From NCBI RefSeq assembly GCF_964340395.1, contig NC_135558.1:3378501-3442500 (forward strand): DNA of 64,000 nucleotides, read 5' to 3'. A program made the position numbers and the translations under genes. This DNA is from Glandiceps talaboti. Its lineage: Eukaryota > Hemichordata > Enteropneusta > Spengelidae. Below are positions 14,882 through 59,947 of this stretch, in pieces; position 1 is the first letter of the stretch; each line of letters opens with the position of its first letter. The notes under the pieces are model-generated. The model ran no database searches and had not been told where the DNA came from. It worked only from the letters and a program-made list of their open reading frames with translations.

Positions 14882-17800
14882 GACAGAATCCATGAGTACT
14901 GTGACATACTATGAACATTGTCCTCTCCCAAAGTGTGAGGGCGTAACTCAATGGCATTGTTGTTCAATTGAGATTAGAGAGTTCTGGTTGTTGTTTTTTT
15001 CGATGATGCAATTTTTAGGAATTTGTAAAGTTCTTTTACATGTACACCACATACTGTACGTCATGCAGTTGATAATCCTTGTTACAAAGTTTTATCTTCA
15101 TTTTCACTTCTCTGAGGCACCTTTACGCAAAAATTTCTTTTTTGAAAATTGCTACAACATTGTAACATATTGAATGGACAATCCCATAGTTGTTGCTTTT
15201 TCCTTGTATTTTACATAAGTAATTTCTGCCATCTTCCACATTGCCCATTTTGATTTTATCAGCATTATGATATTCACATATGACCGTTGCAAACTAAAGG
15301 GGAAAGGGGGCACATTAATTAAAAGCAATAAATTTTTTAATTCGAAATCTTTCTTTTTGAAATTACTTATTAGAATTATTTGACTTAAATATTTGTTGGC
15401 GTGTACTCTACTGTAATCATTTCTTAGCTAATGGTTGACAGGAGTACCAACAAATACTAATCATTCAGTCTACACTAGAGGAGGTCAAAGTTTATGGACT
15501 GAACTACTTAGTGATGCCAACTAGCAGGATTATACATTTCATTTGACCTTTGAATTGTGACCCAGGTAATGTGTTGTCAAGGTTACAACCAAATTTGTAG
15601 TACACCATGTTTGCTGTACAAGTTACATTCTCAAGAAGCTCTCTACATGCTATATAGTAAAACAGGACAAGTCTGGGTTTTTGTAGGAGTCCATGCAAAA
15701 TGCTATGTAAATGTTTGTTTTAGGAACCTTTCATAGTGCTCAGAAACCATAGCAACAAGGTGTTGAACATAGCAACAGTTTCCATGGATACAAACATTTA
15801 TTTTCACACACCTCTTGGGATAAGTGAAAGTTAGTCTGTAAATGGAGTCCTGAAACTGTGTTCTGTGTAATGTCGGTATAGGGACACGATATACAGTACT
15901 CCACCTATTCCCACCAACATTTGATAGATATTGTTATTATGAAATAACTTTTTTAGAGATTTTCCTAAACTTTTTGATAGGAATGCAAAAGGAAAGCTCA
16001 AAGTCTTATAACTTTGGTGTACAGTGTTCATTTTAGAGTTCCAGTGATGTCATCTGTGACCCCCTAGCTTTACTACAATTCTACAGTCATACAGTCTGTC
16101 AACCTGGTAAAGTCCTCTTTATAACACCGTCCGAAACGTACTCACCAAGAGGTATTTCATTGCTACAGCAGAAATATGTGCTCTGGCTTGTGGTATTGAC
16201 AGCCTATCTACATAGATGATCTGTGTAGGTCTTGCCTACACTGAGTATATATAGAACTATCATAGACAAAGATCATTGATGTAGACAGACTACAGTCAAC
16301 AGACAAACAGCTTGGATTGGATGCAACTTTTATTTAATAAGCCAATCACTATTCATACCAGAGTGGCTTGCTCTCAGTAAGCTGTACAAATTTTTATTCA
16401 CCACACGGATACCACATTCACCAAGTTTTATAGACGGATATATCATGTTGTTTTAGCCATAATTAGTCTTCTCTGTATGCTGGCTGATAGGGTGGCCATA
16501 CACATATCTTATCTACTACAATTTACTATCACACCAAATATTTCACCAAATGTCACTTCTAAATGTATTCATATTTTTGTTGTAATCTTCAACTTTTTAA
16601 CACCAGATTGTATTTGTGATGATGTTTCTTCAATGTGTTGTAATGTTTTCCGTAAAAACCATCCTGCCATCATACCAACACTGCACAGTTAACTTTTAGT
16701 ACATTTTTTTTATTCCAAGTTATTGAATCCTAGCCATGAAACGCAATATTTTATTGTACTTTGTCACGTTGTCTATAAACTTGACCTTTTGCTGTATTAT
16801 AATGGAAATAACAGGATCTGAAGTAAAATCTTGGAATTAATGAAAGAAATTGTATGTATTTTAGTATATGACACATCAGAAAGACACGGACCCAACCGTC
16901 CAAGCAGTATACACCAACAGTATGAATAATTTGGAATTTTACTTGTGGACTCTAACATCCCTACAAGGAACTCTTTGTCGCCTGCATTTTACACAAATTA
17001 TAGAGGCACAAACTGAGTTTATAAGCATTTTACTCAAGTGAAAATACTGACATAAAACCTTGATTAAACTACTCTAGTATAATGTTAATGTCAATGTATG
17101 CCTTCCGTATGACAGAACAATTGTCTGCAAAGTTAGAACTATTGATTGCTTAGTAGGGATTTCTATGACATTTTGTATACTTGTAATCAATTACGTCACT
17201 GGATCATTTATTACCAGTAGTTAAATCTTAATACCAGGTTTGAGTTCAGAGTTCATTGCATGTGATGGTTAAGCATGATTCAAGAAGTAGAGTACTGTGA
17301 GTACCTTTTACATATGCAACAAAAATTATACTCAAAACGTATAAACTCAGATTGTGCCTCTCTTAAAAAGGGTTGGGATGAACAAAATACTGTTATTTAT
17401 TGAGTCACTAAGTTCTTAAATTCTTGCCATATTTGTAATTTAAGCTTTTCTAGCAGATATTGCAAGGTATTATATGTTATAAGGGACAGACTTTAGAGCC
17501 CATATACACAATACCATGTTCATTTCCATTGTAATATCACATAAGCCAATTTTATTTTAAGTCTTACAATTGGCAAATCCAAGTTGATCATTTTTGTAAT
17601 TGTAAAAAAAATGTAGTGAATAAAGTCTGTCCATGGTATACTGAATGGATTGGATTTCCATTAATAATTGTATAATGACTGGCTTCTCTTTGTAGCCAGC
17701 AATAAAACAGATTTCATGAATATAAAATGTTGTGTCCAGTTTGACTGTAATCTGTATGGCTATGATTGAAAATGTGATATGATGTAAGAAAAAATCCTTC

Positions 17801-19163
17801 ATTACCAGGAACATGTTGTGAATTATACCTTTTAAATATATGATAGTGGCAGTCAACTACATGGTTTTGTGTTGATGGTTACAATTGTTGTGTAACCATT
17901 ACTTTTTTATGCCCACATTTGTTGCAAGGGTGCAACCCCCCACCCACCCATATACAACTTATAGGGCTGCCTCTTTGGAGAGTCTGTAACCTAACCACTT
18001 CCTTACCAATCACTTAGGGCTGCCGTTTTGGTCTTTGACCATGGAACAAAGTTAGTCACAAAATATGACAAAAGACCTTTCACAATGGCCATAGGGGGCG
18101 CTATACAATAGCTTTTTACCACACTCTAGTCATTGCCTGTCATACTTTTATCAAATCTCCGAGCAAGGAATGTTTTTGGTTCAACTGTTGAAAATCTAAT
18201 TCTCAAAAATCTCTGAATATGTTGGAATGAAAAACGTGTCATGTGAACCACAATTAATGTTATTGACTCTTTTATTAGAAACTTACAAATTGAAAGTCTA
18301 CAGCCTCTATCAACAATCGATCAATGTCAATTTGTACTGGACACTGACCGATCCTACAACTTCGTATAATGCAAATATATATTTAAATACACAATGTTCT
18401 AACAATTTACATCATGATCATCTGATTTTAATTGGGATCTCTACATTGCAACAACACATTCATCAGTGGTTTTACAAACAAAAAATGTAAGAAATTACTA
18501 ATAATTTTTGTGAAATTATATATGTAGGTATAATTATCATGAATGTAATCAAAAATAATTTTTTCATTCATCCAGAAAATACACATAACTTGAGAGTTTT
18601 CATGTATTTTCCTTGGCCCCGCGCCAAAGGAAGATGAATATTATGGAATATTATCAAAATGTAAATAAAGTAATCATGATTTAATCATCTTTCAAACCTT
18701 CAACGACTAATTGGGTTTGTATGCAGAGATAATTGTGTAGAACATGAAATTGACTGAAAAAGTTTCATGCAAAGACATACAGTGAAAATAGTGTCGGTAA
18801 CTTATCAAAGTATCAATACCACAGGAGCCAGAATCCCATGACTCTGTTTACTGATAGAATGCTACACATTATAACAATTGAATATGACTGCTAGTGTTAT
18901 GTTATAACTTCCACAGATATAAACAAACTGGTAAAAGTGTCACATGAACTCACATCAGAGGCACTCGCTGTTGTTATTGTATCAGTTGTATAGTTATGTC
19001 TAACCTAATTTTGTCGTTGCCTGAAGTCTTTCCATGGCTCACTTCATTCAAGCAAATGTACCAGTGTTTGTTTACAGTTTGTAGCACATATCGCCAGTCT
19101 AGCAATGAACATTCCATATATCTTGAAGTTCTATTCATCTAATAATCTTTTCTGCCACTCATA

Positions 19164-24038
<4,875 letters not shown>

Positions 24039-24210
24039 GATGAAGCTTCTGCTAAATAACCCTTGACCTCAGTCAGCTGACCACTGTCACATGATTAGAT
24101 GTAGACGAACTCGCCGTTCATGCATCCATTGCATCAGTACAGAGTAGTACATGTACTGACCGTTTATAAACCACAGTGATCGGATCTGTGTCGTTGGGAA
24201 TTCTCTTAAT
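24039..24210. promoter_or_regulatory. Divergent promoter shared by COQ4 and DNLZ
   Basis: Only 172 bp separate the two start codons, so both 5' UTRs and the core promoter must fit here or extend into the first exons. There is no clear TATA box. Visible words are the palindrome GTCAGCTGAC (24072-24081) and, a few bases on, GTCACATGAT, an E-box-like sequence. Short divergent TATA-less promoters are common for nuclear genes of mitochondrial proteins. Confidence 0.75.
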
Positions 24211-24710
24211 ATGATTTCCAAATACTTTCTTCGGATATTGAGAGTTGCTGAACATTCAAAGAGTGGTCTGATCTACCAGAACCGGTGTTTATATTCCAGT
24301 TCCACTCAAATTCTTGTTCGGAGGGGATTTCATATGAGATTTATATTACAAAATGTATTTAGTTTTAAAGGACGGATTATCGCTAGTTATTTCAGAAATG
24401 TGTTTTTACAATCAAGCAAACAAACATTTTGCTCTAAATCTGACTCAAGTAGTATAAATACAGGAGTAGAAGAGAATGGAGATGTCAACAAAACAACACT
24501 GGGACAAATGGAAGTGAAAAAGCTGCAATTAGTGTTCACATGTAAAGTTTGTCAAAAAAGAAGTGCAAAAATCATCTCCAAAGTTGCTTACGAGAATGGA
24601 GTTGTCATAGTTACCTGCCCCGGATGTGAGAAACACCACTTAATTGCAGACAACCTGGGATGGTTTAGTGACCTGGAGGGGAAAAAGTAAGAATCTCGAA
24701 GTTTTCTGTC

Positions 24711-24757
<47 letters not shown>

Positions 24758-24823
24758 GCCTGCCTGTCTGTCTGTCTGTCTGTACTGTCTGTCTGTCTGT
24801 ACTGACTGACTGTCTGTCTGTAC

Positions 24824-24858
<35 letters not shown>

Positions 24859-25561
24859 TTTTCTTACTTAATCTGTTTACACTTTCTTTGTCATTCCTCA
24901 CTTTTCCTTGTGCACTATTTTTATTGAACCATATTGTTGCCATGGTAACATGAAGGATTTTGTTTACATGTACTCAATATTAATAACCATTTATCATCAT
25001 ATTATTTCTAAATACATGTTTCTTTATTACTTTACTAAACAAATGAGGGGGGATTTGTGCTTGGGTATGTTGTTAGGGGGAGGGGCAGTTTTCCTGATAC
25101 CATATCATGTATGTATATGGTTAGTCATGGATGGGATAGTAAAGGTACATGGCTATTATTTATGCTATTAAAGTATTTACATGGAATGAGTACACAAACA
25201 AACCAACAATAAAGCCTTCATAGGTAGTTTCCCTTACAATATATCATCATTTTGGTTTTGAACTTTGATATTATTTTGGTTTTGAACTTTGTCTTTGGTA
25301 GAATGATTTTCTGAACAAACTATTCAGCATGTCCTATTGTTTAATCAGCACTCTCACCTTTTGTTATTTTCATTATTTGTAAATTGTAGGAATATAGAAG
25401 AAATCTTAGCAGAAAAAGGAGAAAGTGTGAAGAGAGTGAAAACAATGGATGAAACCTTGGAATTAACTCCAACAGATGTACTTGGAGAACAGTATGCAAG
25501 GAAAGTTGAAGAAGAAGTTTGGAGAATGATGAAAGATGAAAAACAGGGTAAACCAGAATAG
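24211..25561 (+). CDS. DNLZ: DNLZ: DNL-type zinc finger protein (HEP1/Tim15/Zim17 family), mitochondrial
   Basis: Two exons (24211-24686 and 25390-25561, TAG stop) encode 215 residues; the human protein has about 178. The N-terminal ~75 residues are basic, Ser-rich and nearly free of acidic residues, fitting a mitochondrial presequence. The zinc finger follows: C111-x2-C114 ([12 protein letters not shown]), then C136-x2-C139 (TCPGCEKHH) and the family hallmark [11 protein letters not shown] at about 142-152. The C-terminal tail (exon 2) is acidic and helical. Family members bind mitochondrial Hsp70 (mortalin), keep it soluble and assist its ATPase cycle in protein import and Fe-S cluster work. 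The extra length is all in the presequence; Met42 is an alternative but poorer start. The intron contains a TCTG microsatellite. Confidence 0.95.
24707..24856. repeat. (TCTG)n microsatellite in the DNLZ intron
   Basis: About 150 bp of TCTG units with CTGC, TACTG and TGAC interruptions begin only 20 bp after the 5' splice donor of exon 1. Confidence 0.95.
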
Positions 25562-26020
25562 ACGATGAAACCAAGACTTTGACTGTATCCCGTCTCTGGA
25601 TCGATGAAAACAAAACTATCGACTGAGTAGGATCCACATGTACAAAAGGCGGTGAATTGTTCTATGGAAATACAGATTTTTCCTCACAATTGAGCAGATT
25701 TATATAGCAGATCTATATTGCAGACCCTCTATCTGAGCCACTACTTCCATGATCACAGTAGTCATATAGTTTCATAAACACGCAAAGGGAGACATGAATG
25801 GTTTGTAAAGAAAACAAGTACATATACTATATAGATAGACTATGAAATCTTACCTGCTGTATGCACTTCAGATGAGTATCCACTTTAATATGACAACATG
25901 TCAAGTATACAAAATAGATTTGTAATTGTTGCAATTCAGTGAAATGCAGTCACTGGTTTTACAGCTGTTAGAACTATCTAAACAATTCATTTTCTAAACA
26001 ATAACTTTAACTGTTTTGGA

Positions 26021-26026
26021 AATAAA
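26021..26026 (+). promoter_or_regulatory. Likely DNLZ poly(A) signal
   Basis: Canonical AATAAA, 460 bp after the stop codon, followed within 30 bp by T-rich sequence. It is the first perfect hexamer on this strand after the gene. Confidence 0.55.
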
Positions 26027-26204
26027 GCAATATTTCATTCTATCATAACTGTTTCCTTGATAAGTCACACACAACTTCTTTCCCACAATGCATTTTCAAT
26101 CAAGAATGGTTTATTTATTTATTTAATGTTGTGTTTTCTTGTAATCATTGCATGTAAATATATGTATGTATAAATTGTGTGTGTGTGTGTGTGTTTATGT
26201 CTAC

Positions 26205-26208
<4 letters not shown>

Positions 26209-26239
<31 letters not shown>

Positions 26240-26344
26240 TGTATGTATGTATGTATGTATGTATGTATGTATGTACATGTATGTATGTATGTATGTATGT
26301 ATGTATGTATGTATGTATGTATGTATGTATGTATGTATGTATTT
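26209..26344. repeat. (ATGT)n microsatellite between DNLZ and SCAI
   Basis: About 33 ATGT units with a single ACATGT interruption near 26274. It creates Met-Tyr-Val-Cys frames on one strand and Ile-His-Thr-Tyr on the other. Confidence 0.95.
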
Positions 26345-26392
26345 ATTGTGTCTATAGATGCAATTCTTTTTCTTGTTTTTTTTGGGAGAGTG

Positions 26393-26395
<3 letters not shown>

Positions 26396-26448
<53 letters not shown>
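26396..26448. repeat. (CA)n microsatellite
   Basis: A pure CA run of about 52 bp, 450 bp upstream of the SCAI start codon. Confidence 0.95.
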
Positions 26449-26455
<7 letters not shown>

Positions 26456-26819
26456 TGATATGCATTTTTGATAAAATGTAGGTTGTTTGCAGTAACTCTG
26501 AATACCACATATATCGCTATGTTATGGAAGACAAGTAAAAGTATGCCCAAAATTAAAAATACACCTGATTATTAAGAGTCTTACATCAGTTGAAACGAAA
26601 TTAGGTGAATTCCATCAACTCAACATGACAGGGGAAGTGTTATGCTCAGGTGGAAGTTTTAATCTTGTCGCTGAAGTTTTAGTTTCAGTTAGGTTTTTTC
26701 AAAGATTACAAATTAAATTTCACTATAGGTGAATTGACAGGTTGCAATGATTTCACTATCGATAATGTCCATTTCATACGATTAATAAACAAGTACTTGC
26801 ACTTGAAGTGAGAAAACAA

Positions 26820-26896
26820 AATGTTTAGCTATTGTAATAGCGCCCTCTGTCGATGACCTAACATCGCCTTGTCTACCGCAAAACATAGCAGACAAA
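26820..26896 (+). promoter_or_regulatory. Probable SCAI proximal promoter / 5' UTR
   Basis: This is the short, relatively GC-rich sequence immediately before the SCAI ATG. It includes GCGCCCTCTGTCG near 26840; its reverse complement CAGAGGGCGC resembles the core of the CTCF site. There is no TATA box. The transcription start cannot be fixed from sequence. Confidence 0.35.
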
Positions 26897-54841
<27,945 letters not shown>

Positions 54842-55179
54842 GATTACATCATTGACTGTATCTAGTACTTTGTCATCACCAACAAACAGTGATAATACCT
54901 GACATTAATCACTTCATTCCAGAGGCTAATAACAGTTTTGATGAACATTTCAATATCTCATATGTCACTGGATTGAGATGTACAAGGATATTATAACCAC
55001 ACCAAACATATTGAGAGAGGCAGCTCACATTTGGTTCCATCAGTTGATAAACCACCATATTGAAGAAAATCTAGGGTAACTCTGTGAGAGTACTGAGAAA
55101 CTATGAAATGACTCAATTCCTGTGTGTACTGATGTAGAGGTAATTGAAAGGACAGATTTCTACCTGAACTGTACACATT

Positions 55180-55530
55180 TCATCTGGTATACTTTGTAAA
55201 AGATACCTATCCTGTTAGGGCTCCATCTGGTATACTGTGTACAAGATACCTATCCTGTCAGGGCTCCATCTTGTATACTGTGTACAAGATAGCTATCCTG
55301 TCAGGGCTCCATCTGGTGTACTTTGTACACGGTTTCTTCCTGCCCAGGCTCCATCTGGTGTACTTTGTACAAGATACCTATCTTGTCAGGGTTCCATCTG
55401 GTGTACCTTGTCCAGATACCTGTCCTGCCAGGGCTCCATCTGGTGTACTTTGTACAAGGTTTCTTCCTACCAGGACACTATCTGTTATACTGTGTATGGG
55501 ATTTCTTCCTGCCCACACCCCATATGGTTT
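55180..55530. repeat. 43-bp minisatellite after the SCAI stop
   Basis: About eight copies of a 43-bp unit containing GGGCTCCATCTGGTGTACT and GTACAAGATACCTATCCTG-TCA, increasingly diverged towards the end. It probably lies in the SCAI 3' UTR. A 121-codon open frame over it is an artefact. Confidence 0.9.
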
Positions 55531-56135
55531 ATTAAGTTTTACAAATTTATACTGTACATATTGATATCAAACAGTAATGAAGCTAGACGTAGTTTGTCAT
55601 GACGTACCCACTAGACCACTCAGTCAGTGCTAGCTCCAGTGTGTGGGAAATCACCTTCAACCTCTGAAAGCAGTACCTACATCTGATAGTGGATGGCTTT
55701 AAGGGCACTACATGTACACTGCTCCTACAGCATAGATCTTGCAAGCTGTGTCAAGGGTTAATGATATTCAGCCTACCAGTCAAGCAGTGTTTTTGCTTAC
55801 ATTGTAGTAGAATGTATGGAGGAGTGACTGGTGCAAGTTTGATTTGCAACTAAGAATTACGACATTGTATATTATTCTGTCTTTCACTTTTCACTTTAGG
55901 GAAGCCTTTTACAAAACAAAACATTAGCATGATACACCATGTTTAAGATGATTCAATTTTATTGACAATGTCTGTTCTTAAATAATATCACAATGTATGT
56001 ATTTTTGCAAGTGGTGATATTGATGGTAAGTTTGGACAATTAATCAACACCAGTTTTTTCCTAATCTGTCCTTAAGTGGCATAAACATCTGAACATTATA
56101 TTGTTGTTTGTGTGTTTTGCTGTACAAAACTGTGT

Positions 56136-56141
56136 AATAAA
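56136..56141 (+). promoter_or_regulatory. Candidate SCAI poly(A) signal
   Basis: AATAAA following a T/G-rich stretch, 1.3 kb after the stop codon. Confidence 0.45.
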
Positions 56142-57224
56142 AATGGTGAACAATTGTTGACATATCTAATTATTCACAAGCCAAGCTATATAAAAATAGT
56201 ACTGTGTCTTCTGGACTGAGAGTACTTGAAAGTGAAATATCTACAAGCTTTTAATGGGCAATGAGAACTTAAATCTAATGGTTAAATTACTATCTCATTG
56301 TAGCAATATTATAAGTGTAATAGTAAATGGCGTTCCTATTGCCAGGTTTATTCTGGACCCTAATAGAAGGGAACAAAGTTGAGACTGGTGTTATGTTTTC
56401 TGCATACCTGTATGGTTAGCTGGTCCAGAAAGTCATTGTTATCAATCCTACCGGTACATTGTGCAACCTCACCGATATAGAGCATTACAAATTGGCAAGT
56501 CTGTCATATAAGAAGCCTGCTGTGCCTGGAGTGAAGTAAAGGAAAAGAAATGTCTTCCTTGTTCTCACAGCTGGCCTCAGCATTTTGTTTGAAACGCCTA
56601 ACTTTGTTTATTTCCCATAATGGAACATGTCTACCTACTTAAATAAAAGTGAACTTAGTGCATGGTCACACAGATCTGTCTCTGAAATATTTGTGGTTAG
56701 AATTTCTCATAGTAATTAAAACCACCATACTTAATGTTAGGGCAGTGAAAAGGGCTGGGGGAGGGGGAATTTGATGCCTTGGGGCTTCATTCCAATTTGT
56801 TTATAAAGATACTGTATGATGTGATGGCACAAACCCCATTTTGTAAAGTAATTTGTGATCTTTATAATTTCATTTTCAAATTGACACTACAATATTCATT
56901 CAGGCTAAATGTTTTTCCATAACAATGGTTGAACCAATCTGTCCTTAGGTACATGTCAAAAAGTAACCATACTGCCATTTTTACTGTAAAGATATATTAT
57001 CAAATACTTTTGTTTTAACTAATTATTCTAAATGAAAGGTAATGGTGAGTTGTGCACAGTGAAGTTTTTAAAACTTTACCAATCTTAAAATAAGTATGGA
57101 GATTTGAGCAAATATCAGAAAATTTATATTTTTTATATTAAGTAATGTCAGTTATTTAAATTTCATTTTATTGATTTTTTATCATACCCATACAGCCATA
57201 TGATAGGAGCAATACCTGTTTACT

Positions 57225-57970
57225 GTTTAGTATATAATATGTTCACTTCTATGTGCACATAACACATATTAAACTGATAAATGCACTTATTATGTTGTGT
57301 ACACATATCACACGTATGTGTATACTATGTTCACTTCTATATGAACATACCACATGAACTGATAAGTAAACATACTATGTTGTGCACATATAACATTAGA
57401 GAGTTTCGGCTACACGTTCAACGTGTACGCGAACGTGCAACTCACGTGCGTACCAGCTGTGACCTAATTTTGCTTTGGCTAGCCGTTTACGTATATCAAT
57501 AATAGATTACATGGTTAACCGAAATATTACATTAATGTTTTGGTTATATGACATAAATAGCGCAATGACAATAACCGTATGGCTCGACATTATGACAAGA
57601 CAAATTTTTACTTGAATAATCTTGTATGTTCACAATAAAATCACCCTGTAGTATCTTGAAGATTGCAGCGAGTCATCATCATACATCGTGATTTCTGTGC
57701 ACACGTGCGTGTACACGTTGAACGTGTAGCCGAAACTCTCTATTGTTGTGTGTGTACCGGTATATTGTGTTCACATGTGAACATACCACATGAACTGATA
57801 AGTAAATATATGCTGTGTACACCTATCACAGACATTGTTATGTGTGCATACTATGTTCATGTCTATGTACACATACAACATACATTGCTATGTTTGCATA
57901 CAAGATGTACTTCAGCTGTGTATGTAGATCTGCTAGATGTACATACTACATACAGTGTTGACTGTATACA
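57225..57970. repeat. ~95-bp degenerate tandem repeat interrupted by a transposon
   Basis: Copies of a unit with CTATGTTCACTTCTATRTG, ACATACCACATGAACTGATA-AGTAAA and TGTTGTGCACATA lie on both sides of the foldback element at 57398-57741. The copy just left of the insertion and the copy just right of it are near identical (CATACCACATGAACTGATAA), so the transposon landed inside an existing array. Confidence 0.75.
57398..57741. mobile_element. Foldback MITE family C
   Basis: This 344-bp element has TIRs of about 35 bp: AGAGAGTTTCGGCTACACG-TT... at the left and ...AACGTGTAGCCGAAACTCTCT at the right. Each TIR contains the palindrome ACACGTTCAACGTGT. Outside lies ATT on both sides (57395-57397, 57742-57744), a possible 3-bp target duplication; a TA duplication using the terminal base is also possible. 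CpG-rich ends contrast with the AT-rich interior. No protein is encoded. Confidence 0.8.
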
Positions 57971-57974
57971 AAGA

Positions 57975-59130
57975 TAAACCTTCAAATGGCTAGTTATTTT
58001 ATCAGTAGTTGCCAGTAAGGTCACAAATCATATTTTATGGTGAGTTCTCATATGCTGCAAAGACAAAGCAAACACTGGTAATGCACTTCAAAATGGTTAA
58101 CTAGATGACTACATGTAGGTCTTTAGAATCAAATTTAAAATCAAAATATTGACAGCTATTTCTTTCATTATTTTAAAATTCTACATCCACGCAAAAATTG
58201 TTGTTACAGCTACTGATTTATCCACCAGAAAGTGAACAAAAGAAAAATACAAACACTGACGCTAACAGAAAAATATTCTTGTGAGGACCATGGAAATAGT
58301 GAGCAACTCACCAAAGTCCATTGACCAAACAAACACACAGGACAAGTTTGAGGTACAAGTTACTAGGTGTGTCTACCACATTATTTATTTATTTTCAGTC
58401 AGTAAATATAAATTTCTGAATTTTAGACTTATTATCTGAAAAAAAATAAAACATTGAGTTATTGATATGTCAAAATGTCTAGTGAGAGTGTGTCTTCTAG
58501 AAAGATTCATCTTACAGATGTCACAATGACTAGTTGCTGGAGTTTGTTCATAACAGATGGACAGTTTGTGAACAGAGAAGTTAAATCAAAAATAAATTTT
58601 GTCATGATTTCATAGGGTATTGACACAGATTTGGCAATTTATTTATCATAAAGTTATATTTTTTGAGAGACATACACAAGGAGAAATAGTTGTAGATAAA
58701 AATATACAAGGTGATGAGTTCTGAAGAAAGGCAACTCAGAAATACTTGTAAATTACACAAAACGATACTGTATATTTTTGTGTAAGTACTTTTTAACACT
58801 TTCACATACAAGGTGTTTTACCCTGCGTGTTTATGGTATCATTAAAAAGTCTGTGATTGTTAGTGTTTGCATAGACCCAAACTATCATATGCCATATTAA
58901 GATGAAAAACAATTCACATATTAAAATGAGTCTTTTGATTAGCAGAAAAGAAAAACAAATGAAAGCTTCATTACTACTACTGCTGTTGTGTATACCTAGC
59001 AGTGCAGGGAGTGTTTTAGTCACTTGCATTAGTTTCCAAAGCTATAAACCCAGTATACAGTTTCACTTGCATTCACTTCCAAAGCTACAAACCAGTATAC
59101 ACATACACAGCAAATTGTGATGTGTATGAG
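57975..59130. other. Unique AT-rich intergenic sequence
   Basis: No gene, RNA or transposon recognised. The longest open frames (about 75 codons) look random. Confidence 0.5.
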
Positions 59131-59142
59131 GACATATTTTAA

Positions 59143-59240
59143 AGGGGCAGGTTAGAAAAGTTTATTTTAATTTTATTGGAAAACTCTGCAAGCCAAGTAT
59201 TTATCACACCTCACAATAATCCCCTGTCTGACATGCCCCT
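59143..59240. mobile_element. Tiny piggyBac-like MITE
   Basis: The 98-bp element has ends AGGGGCAGGTTAGA and TCTGACATGCCCCT (inverted, two mismatches), flanked on both sides by TTAA (59139-59142, 59241-59244), the target duplication of piggyBac elements. As TTAA is its own reverse complement it might instead belong to the TIR. Confidence 0.6.
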
Positions 59241-59316
59241 TTAAAATAATGTGTATGCTGCCTTAATAGCCTCATTGTTTAGCATATTAAATTGGGTTGG
59301 ATCAAACTAGAATACT

Positions 59317-59339
59317 GGGGGGGGGGGGGGGGGGGGGGG
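59317..59339. repeat. Poly(G) tract
   Basis: 23 consecutive G; it can form G-quadruplexes and its true length may be uncertain in the assembly. Confidence 0.9.
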
Positions 59340-59947
59340 TTCCCAAAGTTTGACACGCTCTGATATTTATGTATGCAGGCAGCATATATTGAACATGTCA
59401 TCAATGGTGTGTTCCTGTAAATATATTTCATCTCATTTTGCCATTTATTTTGTAGATATTTTTTTTATACCATCTGTATATTAGCTAGCTTAGTATCAAA
59501 TACATGTATGACTTGTAATGAGAGTCTTCTGCTGTGATTTGGTGTGTTGTAATGTCATGCAAATTGGTCTGCTGTCACAGCTAAGTATAAATTGTTGAAA
59601 TATTGTGACTGTTTTTCGTTAAGGTAAACAAGACAATTCCCTGTAATTCCAATATACCATTTGAGCACCAAAATATTGAATGGTGGCAACTGGGATAGTG
59701 ACTCATTCGTTTGTCTTGTCAGTTTTTATGTCTGTCAGTTTGCCATATTTTACATCACTTTAAAAGTATCAAAGATAGATTTTCTGAAATTACTTTCAGT
59801 TTGTTATCTCAAAGTTGAGAGCAGTTTGCAAATACATGAAGAAGGATAAAAATTTAGATAAATCAGAATATAAAATAATTTTATATCCTTCTCTAAACCA
59901 GTGTACAAGGCCTATTTGTAAACAGACACTACATAATTGTAAACATA

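Larger units (their letters stand above)
12435..19163. other. Gene-free convergent interval between ZMYND19 and COQ4
   Basis: The two genes point tail to tail here. ATTAAA at 12455-12460, only 21 bp past the ZMYND19 stop, could be a poly(A) signal, but other candidates lie farther on (AATAAA near 14019). The interval contains a CATT microsatellite, a 20-bp minisatellite, a G-rich degenerate repeat and a foldback transposon. I recognise no exon or RNA gene in 14900-19163. Confidence 0.6.
25562..26896. other. DNLZ 3' UTR and SCAI upstream region
   Basis: After the DNLZ stop I see no exon. A poly(A) signal AATAAA at 26021-26026 would give a 3' UTR of about 480 bp. Tandem ATGT and CA tracts follow. 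The last ~500 bp lead into the SCAI start without an obvious TATA box. Confidence 0.6.
54842..56170 (+). other. Probable SCAI 3' UTR
   Basis: No coding exon is recognisable after the SCAI stop. The region includes a 43-bp minisatellite. A canonical AATAAA at 56136-56141 would end a 3' UTR of about 1.3 kb; a further AATAAA occurs near 56643. Confidence 0.5.

Noticed and set aside
17557-17856. 99-codon minus-strand open frame in the convergent gap
   Set aside because: It has no recognisable domain, no splice partners and AT-driven composition. It could at most be part of a COQ4 3' UTR, which cannot be shown.
55237-55602. 121-codon open frame after SCAI
   Set aside because: It is produced by the 43-bp minisatellite and lies in the probable 3' UTR.
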